From Benincasa hispida (Eukaryota > Streptophyta > Magnoliopsida > Cucurbitales > Cucurbitaceae), in the NCBI RefSeq assembly GCF_009727055.1, contig NC_052349.1, forward strand, positions 35,531,421 to 35,595,420: DNA of 64,000 nt, given 5' to 3'. The number at the start of each line of letters is the position of its first letter. Position 1 is the first letter of the stretch. Shown here one piece after another: positions 47,359 through 58,607 of the stretch. The notes under the pieces were generated by a model. The model made no database searches. It was not told the DNA's origin and saw nothing but the letters and a program-made list of their open reading frames with translations. The translations under genes and the position numbers were made by a program.

Positions 47359-48396
47359 TAATAACTGGTAGAAATACAAGTTATTAAAGCTCAAATTATT
47401 AAAACAATGGGAGAAAGCGATGTTAAAATAGGCAATATTATGATTGAATGCGCAAACTAAAAGAAAAATTGCGATCGCTAACACTCATCGCATAAAAGTA
47501 GTTAAATTACGTTATTCTGCGCAGTTACAATGTGATGGCGTGTTTTGAGTTTGCGATCCAAGGGTACCTCAAAGATGATCGCAGGATGACTTTACATAAA
47601 GGCTGTAGCCTAATGTAATGAAACATGATGAGACGTAAAGCTGATAACGGTCAAATCAAAAATTCAGTTGACGGCCATTGAAGACCATACCGTTGTAAAT
47701 ACATTGAACTTCTGGTGACTATCAGACAGGCAACAGGGTATGGAAATTAATGCTGCCCATCCACGCAATCATTAGTGAGAAGAATTGCTCTACCTAGAAG
47801 TCTATAAATACCCAATGTTACCAAACCAGAGAAAGCGCACGAGGAGGCGAGGTGAAGCCGAGGGAAGAGAATTCTTGAGAGGAAATTAATTTTTGGAAAG
47901 ATCGAGAGACTGCCAGAAACAACACGAAGGAGAGACACACAACCCTTGTGAGAGCAAGATTCTACAATTCGGGAAAGAGTTGAAGTGATAAGAGTAGTGT
48001 AAAAAGCCAGCGGAATCAAGACATTGTTTACCTGACTTGATACTTCTTACACCATTTATTGTTTTGTACCCAAACACTTTATTTGCAAAAATGGAAACTT
48101 CATTTCAATTTATGATCAGTCTCTCCCTACCATGCATGAGTAACTAAATTTGTGAATGGGTTGAGAAGTACTTAGCTGGCATGACTTAAGCTATGCACTT
48201 TATGCGATCATCTTGTCTTATGTATGCTTCATTCATCATTTAGAGTACTTGAGAGAGTAATCTAAAAACAGAATCTAGGCTTGAGAGAGTCAGATTAGAT
48301 CACATAAGCAAGAGTAGAGACTTGGTCTTTATTAGGAAAACTTGCATGGTCATTGCATCCATACATCCTTTCATCACATGATAAATCAACGTATCA
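47359..48396 (+). repeat. 5' LTR of the Athila-type element, internally deleted
   Basis: It starts TAATAACTGGTAG (TG changed to TA) and ends AACGTATCA. It is 1038 bp against 1397 bp for the 3' LTR. About 350 bases are missing at about 48323, where GAGACTTGG runs straight into TCTTTATTAGG. TATA box TATAAATA at 47803-47810. Confidence 0.85.
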
Positions 48397-48402
48397 AGTT
48401 TT

Positions 48403-48420
48403 TGGTGCCGTTGCCGAGGA
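48403..48420 (+). promoter_or_regulatory. Primer binding site (tRNA-Asp type)
   Basis: TGGTGCCGTTGCCGAGGA lies six bases after the 5' LTR. It differs by two bases from the canonical plant tRNA-Asp-complementary site used by Athila elements. Confidence 0.75.
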
Positions 48421-48625
48421 TTACGATATAGATTGCGCTAACATCAAACCCCTTTGATCTTTACAGCTTTTGAACTTTGTTGTGTTTCCATTCCACCTAT
48501 GCAGGAAGAAGCAAGCATCGTATGAGCGAAGGACATACTTCTGAGCTCAAGTACGACCAGAGATCGAAAGAACTTTTCGTAAAAAGCAGAGAAACAAGTG
48601 TAAACAGTAAGAAAAAGTTCGTAGA

Positions 48626-49860
48626 ATGGCTGAACAACCTGAAGAACGAGTAGCGAATGAAAACAACATGATGTCAAATCCTATCCTATTGGCAAATAAT
48701 CGCAAAAGACCCATCCGGGACTATGCGTCACCAAACTTATACGATTTCTCCCCAGGAATCATGAGACCAACATTGGATGGATCAAGATTCGAGATGAAGC
48801 CAGTAATGTTGCAAATGATATAAATAGCAGGACAGTTCGGAGGACGGCGTGGTGAAGATTCACACGCCCATCTATGAAGCTTCATTGAAATTTGCAACAC
48901 TTTTGTGTTCCTTAATATTTCCCCAAAAGAGGTTCGACTCACGTCATTTCCATTTTCACTATGCGATAAAGCACGAAATGGGCATACTCTCTTGAACCAG
49001 GAGAGATAATGTCATGGGAGCAAGTTGTGGAGAAGTTTATGAAGAAGTATTTCCCTCCCACAGAGAATGCCAGAAGGAGGAACTTGATCACCAATTTTGA
49101 ACAAGAAGAAGATGAACTTGATCACCAATTCAAGAGACTAGTACCGACTGCCCATACAATGGATTGCCTGATTGCCTCTAAATGGAGATTTTCTATCATG
49201 GACTCAACTCTTCATCGCAGATAGTTGCCAATGCGGCAGCAGCAGAAGGTCTTCTGGATAAAACATATGATGAAGCAAAGAATATTCTTAATCGCATCTC
49301 GAAAAACCAAGAAGATTGGCAAGAAAGCGATCAAAGAACAAAGCCTAGAGAAGGTAATACGAGTAATAGTGCCATCGCATCATTACAAAATCAGATGAAT
49401 GCAATGATAAACTTGTTGCAAGGTGTCGCAATAAACAATTAAGATACTCGAAATGGGTAAGTCAATGCGATAGAGCAAACAAGCACCAACTGTGTCATAT
49501 GTAAAGAATCGCATTCTTTTGAAGAATGCCCACGAAATCCTCAATTAGTTTACTTTGTCAAAAAAAATCCTTTTTCAAACACTTACAACCCGGGGTGGCG
49601 AAATCACCCTAATTTTTCTTGGAAGAACAACTAACAGAAAAGCAGTCAGCCCGTGGCTCAGAGAGAGGGACTGTAAGGGTTTTTCCATAGAACTAATGGA
49701 CAACAGCAAGCTAGCAGCTCCCGAACACCATCCCCATCATCCCTGGAAAACTTGTTGAAGCAATACATCGAAAAGAATGAACCAGTCCTTCAAAACCCAG
49801 CTACATCCATCCGCAATTTGGAAATTCAAATGGGACAAATTGCAAGAGAGCTAAAGAATA
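48626..49860 (+). pseudogene. Athila gag, broken
   Basis: The frame begins at 48626 and holds RPIRDYASPNLYDFSPGIMR and RFEMKPVMLQMI before a stop at 48821. The retrotransposon gag core continues in register through IAGQFGGRRGEDSHAHL and in another frame from 49009 (MSWEQVVEKFMKKYFPP). 49182-49440 completes it (LLDKTYDEAKNILNRIS). A zinc-knuckle-like CVICKESHSFEEC lies near 49490-49530. At least two stops and two frameshifts. Function is lost. Confidence 0.75.
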
Positions 49861-50008
49861 GACCCTAAGGGACATTAGCTCAACCGAGCTTCTACACAAT
49901 CCAGGGAATATAGGGAAAGAACACTGCCAAGTAGTCACCATAAGAAGTGGAAAGACGACGATAGAAGTCAGAAAGGAGCCTCGAACGATTGAGTCAAGGG
50001 AGCAACTT

Positions 50009-50968
50009 GTGATTAAATCAAAGAAGCCTCTATCGCAGATTGAATCAAAGGAGTCTGAAACTAGGGAACCAAAAGATGCGATCACCTCTAAGCCTCTAGA
50101 CCATGAAACATTGAAAGTACAGCTACCTCCATTTCCTCAAAGACTGAAAAAGAAACATAACGATGAAGGCCAGTATCAGCACTTCTTGGAAATATTGAAA
50201 CAATTGCACATCAATATTCCATTCATAGAAGCGATGGAGAAGATGTCGGTGTATGCGAAATTTTTTAAGAACATTGTCTCAAAGAAGAGAAGCTCAGGAA
50301 GATTCACCACGGTGGCATTGACACAAGAATCCAACATTATAATCCCACCAAAGATGCGTGACCCAGGTAGTTTCACAATACCTTACTCAATAGGATGAAT
50401 CTATATTGGTCAAGCATTATGCAATCTTGGGGCAAGTATAAACTTAATACCCCTTTCAATCTTCAAAAGATTGAATGTGAGACAGCTAACACCCACAACG
50501 GTGACTCTTTCACTCATCAATAAATCCTTGGTGCACCCTGAAGGGAAATTAAAGGATGTCTTGTTAACAATAGACAAATTCATTCTACCTGCAGACTTCA
50601 TTATCTTAGATTATGAGGCAGATAAAGATGTTCCAATCATATTGGGATGATTCTTGTCTACTAGTCATGCTCAAATAGATATGCACAAGGGAGAAATCAC
50701 AATGAGCATCAACAGAAAGAAGCTCAGGTTCAATATTATCAAGGCAATGAAGTTCCTAGATGAGGAAGGCTTATCAGATTCAGATGATGAACACACTTGC
50801 GCTGAAAATTGGGAGTCTGAGGAAGAAAATGAAGAAAGAGAGGATGCGACAGCATCAATAGAAACTTGCCATGCGATAACAGAGATATTGGAGAATGAGG
50901 AAATGCTGAATTTGGATGAAGAAAGAAAAACACAGAAGCCCTCTTTAGAGCAATCACTTACACTATAA
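50009..50968 (+). pseudogene. Athila linker and aspartic protease, broken
   Basis: 50009-50398 carries the conserved pre-protease segment (LKVQLPPFPQRLKKK, NIPFIEAMEKMSVYAKFFK). The protease active-site box reads ALCNLGASINLIP near 50420-50460, where the family has Asp in place of this Asn, so it would be inactive. A TGA at about 50648 interrupts the IILG-FL motif. The frame resumes at 50654 with an acidic tail. Confidence 0.75.
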
Positions 50969-50989
50969 CTAAAAACTCTACCAACCCAT

Positions 50990-52480
50990 TTGAAGTACAT
51001 ATTTCTCGGCCAGAATGAAACCGTACCAATCATCATATCCTCTGCGTTACCTGAAGAAAAAGAAACCGCGCTGCTCAGTGTTCTAAAGAAATATATTAGA
51101 GCAATCGGATGGACGCTCGCAGACATCAGAGGTATTAGCCCGACGTATTGCATGCATCGAATCCAGCTTGAAGAAAATCAGAAAGGATCGATAGAACCTC
51201 AATGTAGACTGAACCCTGTGATGAAAGATGTTGTCAAAAAAGAAATCATCAAATGGTGATGCCGACATTATCTACCCTATCGCAGATAGCACGTGGGTCA
51301 GCCCCGTGCAATCTGTCCCCAAAAAAGGTGGGATGACAGTGGCTCCTAATGCAAACAACAAATTGATCCCCATGAGGATTTGTATGGACTACAAGAAACT
51401 CAACGCGGCGACAAAGAAAGATCATTTTCCCTTGCCTTTCATTGACCAAATGCTCGATCGATTAGCTGGGAATGATTATTTCTGCTTCCTTGATGGGTAC
51501 ACAGGCTATAACTAAATTATGATCGCACTAGAGGATTAAAAAAAGACCACGTTCACATATCCTTATGGAATGTTCGCCTTTCGTCGCATGCTCTTTGGAT
51601 TATGCAATGCTCCCAATACGTTTTAAAGGTGTATGATGGAGATCTTCTCCGAGTACCTTGAAGACTCGGTTGAAATATTTATGGATGATTTCTCAGTCTA
51701 TGGGCAAACATATGAAACTTGTCTGCAAAACCAGGAGAGAATACTGAAAAAATGTGAAGAAACAAATCTGGTGTTGAACTGGGAAAAGTGCCATTTTATG
51801 GTCAAAGAAGGAATTTTGCTCGAGCACAAGGTTTCAAGGAATGGGTTAGAGGTGGACAAAGCAAAAATTGAAGCTATAGAAAAACTTCCACCTCCAGCGA
51901 ATGTGAAAGCTTTGAGGAGTTTCCTAGGACATGCGGGGTTTTACAGAAGGTTTCTAAAGGACTTTTCCAAAATCGCTCGACCTTTGAATGTGTTGTTGGA
52001 AGTTGATAGACCCTTTGATTTCGATTCACACTGGCTCACTGCATTCAAAACACTAAAGGATGCGTTGACTACCACACCAATTCTGATTGCATCTGATTGG
52101 GCAAAGCCATTCGAACTGATGTGCGATGCCAGTAGATACGCGATGGGGGCAGTCTTGGTACAAAAAGTAAAAACAATGTTATACCCCATTACATATGCTA
52201 GCAGAACATTAAACTCCACGCAGGCGAATTATACCACCACCGAGAAGGAACTTTTAGCGGTGATTTTTGCAATTGAAAAAATTAGACCTTACTTGTTAGG
52301 GTCAAAAGTGATAGTCCATATAGACCACTCTACAATAAGATATTTGATGACAAAAAAAGATGCAAAGTCTAGACTAATCTGATGGGTTCTCTTACTCCAA
52401 GAATTTTATATGGAAATAATCAACCAAAAGGGAACAGAGAACCAGGTCACTGACCATTTATCGTGATTAGAGAATCCAAA
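50990..52480 (+). pseudogene. Athila reverse transcriptase and RNase H, broken
   Basis: The RT N-part is at about 51090-51515 (SPVQSVPKKGG, RICMDYKKLNAATKKDHFPL, LDGYTGYN). Stops follow at 51513, 51537 and 51624. The frame 51633-52382 contains the catalytic box FMDDFSVYG near 51678 with both Asp intact, the RT thumb (LRSFLGHAGFYRRFLKDFS) and RNase H (LMCDASRYAMGAVLVQ, TTTEKELLAVIFA, HIDHSTIRYL). A TGA at 52380 and a stop near 52465 end it. Inactive through stops. Confidence 0.8.
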
Positions 52481-52481
52481 A

Positions 52482-53835
52482 GTGGATCGCATCCAGTCGA
52501 AGGTGAACTCTTTATTTCCCGATGAGCAGTTGCTTAAGATTGAAGAACTACCCTGGTATGCAGATATTGTCAACTTCTTGGTTTGTAAACAATTCCCTAA
52601 AAACTACACATCCCATCAAAAGAAAAGGCTCATTCATGAATGCAAATTTTACTACTGGGACGATCTGAATCTATACAAAAGGGGACCAGACCAAATATTG
52701 AGACTCTGTGTTCTAGAAACTACTTTCCATCGCATATTATTTCAATGTCATGAATCAACCTATGAAGGGCATTTCGGTGGACAACGCATAGCAGCAAAAG
52801 TTTTGCAATGTGGGTATTACTAGCCCACTCTGTTTAAGGACACACGAGAATACTCCATGAAATGCGATAAGTGCCAACACACTGAAAGCATTTCAGAAAA
52901 AAATGCAAAGCCAATGAACATCATTTTGGAGGTGGAGCTATTTGAAGTCTAGGGAATAGATTTCATGGGACCATTTCCATCGTCAAATGGTCATAAATAC
53001 ATTCTATTGGTTGTCGACTATGTTTCCAAATGGATTGAAGTTATTTCATGCATTGCAAATGATTCGGCAACAGTCTCTAAGTTCCTGCAGAAAAACATCT
53101 TCACTTGTTTTGGACCTCACATGCCATAATAAGTGATGAAGGGACCCACTTTGTGAATCGCATTGTTAGTAAAGTGTTGATCAAATATAATGTCCACCAT
53201 AAGATCGCCATCGCATATCACCCCCAAACAAACGGACAAGCAGAGGTTTCTAATAGAGAAATCAAGTCAATCTTAGAGAAGGTGGTGAACCCATCATGGA
53301 AGGATTGGGCCATGAAACTGGATGATGCCTTGTGGGCATATCGAACTGCTTATAAGACACCCATAGGCATGTCACCATATGCGTTGGTGTTTGGAAAGGC
53401 TTGTCATCTGTTGTTGGAACTAGAATATAAGGCGATATGGGCAGTTAAGAAACTTAACTTTGATCTTAAGGCTACAAGAGAAGAGAGAAAACTTCAGCTA
53501 CTAGAGCTAGACGAGTAGAGATTACAGGCGTATGAGAATTTCAAAATTTACAAAGAACGCACCAAGCAATGGCATGATAAGCGTCTTTGTTAGAAAAACC
53601 TCAAGGCAAGTCAAAAGGCATTACGTTCAACTCTAGGCTGCGTCTCTTTCCTGGAAAACTGAAGTCGCGTTGGTCCGGGCCTTTTATCATCAAGGAAGTA
53701 TTCCCGCATGGAGCGGTGGAATTGACCAACGAAGATGGGACCAACGCATTTAAAGTGAATGGACAAAGAGTAAAGATGTATCATGGAGGAGATTTCCAAT
53801 GCGAGAAAACCTCCATTGACTTGGGTAAGCCATAA
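52482..53835 (+). pseudogene. Athila integrase, broken
   Basis: HHCC-type N-terminus (HESTYEGHFGG, then CDKCQ after a stop at 52821). Catalytic core with the first Asp in [14 protein letters not shown] (near 52960), the second in [13 protein letters not shown] (near 53130) and Glu in [15 protein letters not shown] (near 53220). The C-terminal part (RWSGPFIIKEVFPHGAVEL) is in another frame from 53587. Stops at 52821, 52951, 53126 and 53516 and a frameshift near 53580. Confidence 0.8.
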
Positions 53836-55087
53836 TAAAGAAGAAATACTCAGTCTCTGTGATAATAAATGGTATACATTGATCAAGGACGAAGTATATA
53901 CTTTTGAGTATCCTTTTTGTTTTTCTTTCAAGAATCTATTTTACTTTTTGCATATTCACTACTCTTTACGATTGCCAACTCCTTTTTTCTATCTTTCTAT
54001 CTTTTTTATTTCATTATTTTGATCGCAATAAACGAATGTGACAGAGTAATGTGATGGGCTTAAAACACGCGATCGATTGAGCTTATAAAAAAAAAGTCCT
54101 GTTGCAATTACAATATCAGCCCATCACAGGAAAGGATGCGATTAAAATGATGCGGGCGAAAAATTAAATTTAGGGGTTGTGTCCTTCCTTGCCTCATACT
54201 ATTTCAATTTTTGTACTTCTCACTTTCAATTTAATATTGCTAAATTTTACATCATATTCTCTCTCATTTGGCTCAATTCTAAATTTTTTATTAATTGATT
54301 TGATCACTGCATTCATCCTTTGCCCATTATGACTTCAATGATGAAATATATGCTTCTTTTCTTATCACATGAACTAGCATCAGATTAATTTCAATACAAT
54401 CGATTCACAAAATATTTCTAAAATTTAGTGGTCTATCAGCTTTAATTTAAAACTATTTTTACCAAATTTTCTGAGTCCATCGCATGAATTATTTCATCTT
54501 TAACAATGAGGACATTGCTGCGTGTTAAATTTGGGGGAATGTTATTTTCAGCCTCGTTATTTTCATATCTTCATTTCAATTAAAAAAAATAATATACTAT
54601 ATAATGTTGAGATCGGATCTTGCTCGTAGTTGGATGTCTGCATGAAACCTGTGGGGGCAAGCCAAAACGAAGGTGGGAATCGTGATTCAACGCAGAAGTT
54701 TAAGTGATCCGCAAACTCCATTGCCAAATAAAAAGATGGGTATGAGTTTTGACTGAAAAGAGCACCTCGCTCGTAGTTGAATGTCAACATGACACTTGTG
54801 GGGGCAAGCCAAAACGAAGGCTGGGCACTCGGATCAGCGCAAGATCACAAAACGAATATCTAAATCATGCAAAGGCCAAAATCGCTTGAACACCCCGGTT
54901 TGATAAAATTTGAAATAAATCATGCGATGTCCTGGGAAATGAGCAAAATTTTTTTTTGAAGATTAAGCTCGTGGTCCTTAAAGGTTAGAAATATTTTAGG
55001 AAGAGATTAGGAAAGAAATTAGTAATAACAATAGTTCAGCGATTTAAATAAGGCATTATGAGAAGCCTAGGTAGGGTGAAGGCGATT
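53836..55087 (+). other. Athila 3' spacer, no env-like gene
   Basis: Between integrase and polypurine tract. Some Athila elements have an env-like frame here, but none is visible. It contains a 60-bp duplication (54615-54672 and 54770-54826) with GCTCGTAGTTG and GTGGGGGCAAGCCAAAACGA. Confidence 0.6.
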
Positions 55088-55101
55088 GAAATTTGGGGGT
55101 G
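55088..55101 (+). promoter_or_regulatory. Polypurine tract of the Athila-type element
   Basis: GAAATTTGGGGGTG directly precedes the 3' LTR start TGATAAATGG and primes plus-strand synthesis in such elements. Confidence 0.75.
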
Positions 55102-56498
55102 TGATAAATGGTAGAAATACAAGTTATTAAAGCTTAAACTATTAAAATAATGGAAGAAAGCGATGTTGAAATAGGCAATATTATGATTGAATGTGCCAAA
55201 CTAAAAGAAAAATTGCGATCGCTAATGCTCATCGCATAAAAGTAGTTAAATTGTGTTATTCTGTGCAGGTACAATGCGAGGCGCGTTTTGAGTTTGTGAT
55301 CCAAGGGTACCTCAAAGATGATCGCAAGATGACTTTTCATAAAGGCGGTAGCCTAATGTAATGAAACATGATGGGACGTAAAGCTGATAACGGTCAAATC
55401 AGAAATTCAGTTGACAGCTGTTGAAGACCATACCGTTACAAATATATTAAACTTCCGGTGACTATCAGACGGTGCAACAGGGTATGAAAATTAATGCTGC
55501 CCATCCACGTGATCATTAATGAGAAGAACTGCTTTGCCTAGAAGTCTATAAATACCTAATGTTACCAATCCAGAGAGAGCGTGAGAAGGTGAGGCGAAGA
55601 CGAGGGAAAGGAATTCTTGAGAGGAAATTAATTTTCAAAGAGGTCGAGAAACTACCAGAAATAACACAAAGGAGAGACACTCAACCCTTGTGAGAGCAAG
55701 ATTCTACAATACGGGAAAGAATTGAAGTGATAAAAGCAGTGCAAAAAGCCAGAGGAAGCAAGACATTGCTTACCTGGCTTGATACTTCTTACACCATTTG
55801 TTGTTTTGTACTCAAACACTTTATTTGCAAAAATGGAAACTTCATTTCAATTTATGACCAGTCTCTCCCCACCATGCATGAGTAACTAAATTTGGGAATG
55901 GGTTGAGAAGTACTTAGCTAGCATGACTTAAGCTATGCACTTTATGCGATCATCTTGTCTTATGTATGCTTCTTTCATCATTTAGAGTATTTGAGAGAGC
56001 AGTCTAAAGACAGAATCTAGGCTTGAGAGAGTCGGATTAGATCACATAAGCAAGAGTAGAGACTTAAAAATAAGTTCTATCTGCTACATTCCATACACAT
56101 TGCATGCATCCTAGAAATAGGAAATGTGGCATTATGCATTGAGAAATGTAGTGCTTAATATTTGTGTATAGCATGATCGCATGACTTGGACAAAATCTTA
56201 AGAAATGCTAGCTAAATCTCTTCCCAACCCCTTCATCACATACTTGTTACCACACCACCCTTTCATCACTCCGCATTTAATTCCATCGCATTAGAAAATC
56301 TAAGTTAAATCACCATCTACTTCTTAATCACCATCGCAATAGGATTAGAGAATCCGTCACATATCTATTTAGTAATCCCTGCATTCGACCCTAGACTTAC
56401 CAGGACCCTAAGGAGGCTTATACTTAGGCTTTGTTAGGAAAACTTGCATGATCATCGCATCCACACATCCTTTCATCGCATGATAAATCAACGCATCA
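55102..56498 (+). repeat. 3' LTR of the Athila-type element
   Basis: TGATAAATGG at the start and AACGCATCA at the end; 1397 bp. TATA box at 55547-55554. It is the complete partner of the shortened 5' LTR. Confidence 0.88.
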
Positions 56499-56503
56499 CC
56501 TTC
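56499..56503. repeat. Right target-site duplication of the Athila-type element
   Basis: CCTTC, partner of CCTCC at 47354-47358. Confidence 0.7.
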
Positions 56504-58374
56504 CAAGACTTGAGATTTTTAGACATTAGTGACCTAAGAAAAGTCCCCAATGTTCTATTAACCACCTCAGTTTGCCCATCAGTTTGTGGGTGACAAGTTG
56601 TTGAAAACAAAAGCTTAGTTCCCAATTTACCCCACAAAACTTTCCAAAAATGACTTAAAAATTTTGCATCTCTATCAATAACAATGGTCTTAGGAATTCC
56701 ATGCAATCTAACCACTTCCCTAAAAAAAAAAAAAAGATTAGCTATATTTGTAGCATCATCTATTTTATTATATGGTATGAAAAGTGTCATTTTACTAAAC
56801 CGATCAACTACCACAAAAATGCTATCATGATGTCTCCTAGTCTTTGGTAGTCCTAAAACATAATCCATGCTAATGTCAAACCAAGATTCACTAGAAACAT
56901 CTAAAGGTGTGTAAAGACCATGTGGTTGTGTCTTAGACTTAGCCTCCTTATATTTGAAACATTGTTTGTACACTTTATTCACATCCTTTCTCATTTTCAA
57001 CCAATAAAAATGTTTAGCCAACATGTTATATGTTTTAAATTTCCTAAAATTCCCCATTAATCCTCCCCCATGAGCTTCCTTCACAAGCAACTCTCGAATG
57101 GAACACTTAGGAATACAAATTTTTCCTTTCCTAAAAGGCATTTCATCAAACACACTATAATCATGCACATTTTTCCCTTCTAAACATTGAATATACACAT
57201 CATGAAATTCAGATGTCTCTACTTTGTACAAATCAATCATGTGTTTAAGACCAAGAATTTTTTCACTTAGGGAAGAAAACAATGCATACCTTCTTGATAA
57301 TTCATCAGCCACCACATTATCCTTACCTTTCTTGTAATGTATAACATATGGAAATGTCTCAATGAACTCTACCCATTTAGCATGCCACTTGTTCAACTTT
57401 TTTTGGATTTTAAGGTGTTTCAAGCTTTCATAATCCGTGTGGATGACAAACTCTTTTGGCCACAAGTAATGCTGCCAAACTTGCAAAGCCCTTACAAGTG
57501 CATGTAATTCCTTATCATATGTGGGGTAGCTAAGTTGTGCTCCATTTAGCTTCTCACTAGAGAACATGATTTGCCTCTTTCCTTGCATCAAAACAGCTCT
57601 AATCCCTATCCCACTTGCATCACATTCAATTTCAAAAGATTGGACAAAGTTAGGTAAAGCAAGACAAGATGCATTAGTCAATTTATCTTTCAATTCATTG
57701 AATGCATTTTCTTGCTTTTCTTTCCATTCAAATTTCACATTCTTTTTAACAAGTTCATTCAATGGTGAGGCTATGCTATTGAAATCCTTAATAAACCTCC
57801 TATAAAAACTAGCCAAACTATGAAAAGATCTCACCTCGGTTGATTTGGTGGGTGTTGGCCACTCTCGAATAGCCTTGACCTTTTCTTCATCAACTTTCAC
57901 CCCATCCTTTCCAATAATGAATCCTAAGAAATTGACTTGGTCTAGACAAAAACTACACTTTTTAAAATTGGCATAAAGCTTTTCTTCTCTAAGTTTAAGC
58001 AAAATTGTCTTGACATGCAAAATATGTTCATTCAAATTTTTAGAGTAAACAAGAATATCATCAAAGTATACCACAACAAATTTTCCAATGTATTCTCTCA
58101 AAACATGATTCATTAGCCTCGTAAAAGTACTTGGTACATTAAGAAGACCAAATGGCATAACAAGACACTCGTAGAGACCAAATTTTGTTTTGAAAGTCAT
58201 TTTCCATTCATCTCCTATATGAATTCGAATTTGATGGTAACCACTTTTAAGATCAATTTTTGAAAACAAGTTTGCACCATGTAATTCATCTAGCATGTCA
58301 TCCAATCTAGGAATAGGATGTTGATACTTTACTGTTATTTTGTTGATGGCTCAACAATCAACACACATCCTCCA
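56504..58374 (-). pseudogene. Gypsy RT, RNase H and integrase (main part)
   Basis: A frame of 605 codons (58305-56488, its last few codons lying in the Athila LTR). [11 protein letters not shown] with Asp82/Asp83. RNase H: Asp229, Glu266, Asp291. Integrase: catalytic Asp481, Asp544 and Glu580 all present. The zinc-binding HHCC is damaged: Asn419 replaces the second His and Tyr452 the second Cys. Upstream of 58305 the RT continues in frame to 58374 (MCVDC, IPRLDDM) through one TGA, then stops at the copia 2 LTR. The C-terminal rest is at 46680-47353. A single long frame suggests a fairly young element before interruption. Confidence 0.85.
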
Positions 58375-58607
58375 TGTTGAAGGATTTCTTACCGAAGAGC
58401 ATCCATGAGCGTGTTCGGATCTTTCCGATTTCACCGTGACTGAAATACAACATATACATTCTAACATATAGTTATGCAAACAAACAGTAATTAACGGCAT
58501 GCTTTGAACACTAAAGAATAAGGAAAAGAGTTCTCATACCAGTTGAAGAAGCTCTTCAAGCTTTGGAACTCAGATGCAGTGGGAGACCTCTACGTGATCT
58601 TTATCAC

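Larger units (their letters stand above)
47359..56498 (+). mobile_element. Athila-type Ty3/gypsy retrotransposon, complete in outline
   Basis: 9140 bp with LTRs 47359-48396 and 55102-56498, a PBS at 48403, gag, protease, RT-RNase H and integrase remnants in that order, a 1.25-kb spacer and a polypurine tract. The tRNA-Asp-type PBS, the FMDDFSVYG RT box and the gag wording point to the Athila lineage. It is inserted antisense to the gypsy integrase, with an imperfect 5-bp duplication (CCTCC/CCTTC). Many stops make it non-autonomous. Confidence 0.85.
46037..58374 (-). mobile_element. Ty3/gypsy retrotransposon, split by an Athila-type element
   Basis: A minus-strand gypsy element with its 3' LTR at 46037-46853, pol C-terminal part at 46680-47353, and the rest of integrase, RNase H and RT at 56504-58374. 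The Athila-type element 47359-56498 lies inside its integrase. At 58374 it is cut by a second copia, so gag, protease and 5' LTR would lie beyond the window or are lost. Confidence 0.85.

Noticed and set aside
53836..55087. Env-like gene in the Athila-type element
   Set aside because: The expected position was checked. Only a short hydrophobic frame at 53783-54022 is present, with no signal of an envelope-like protein.
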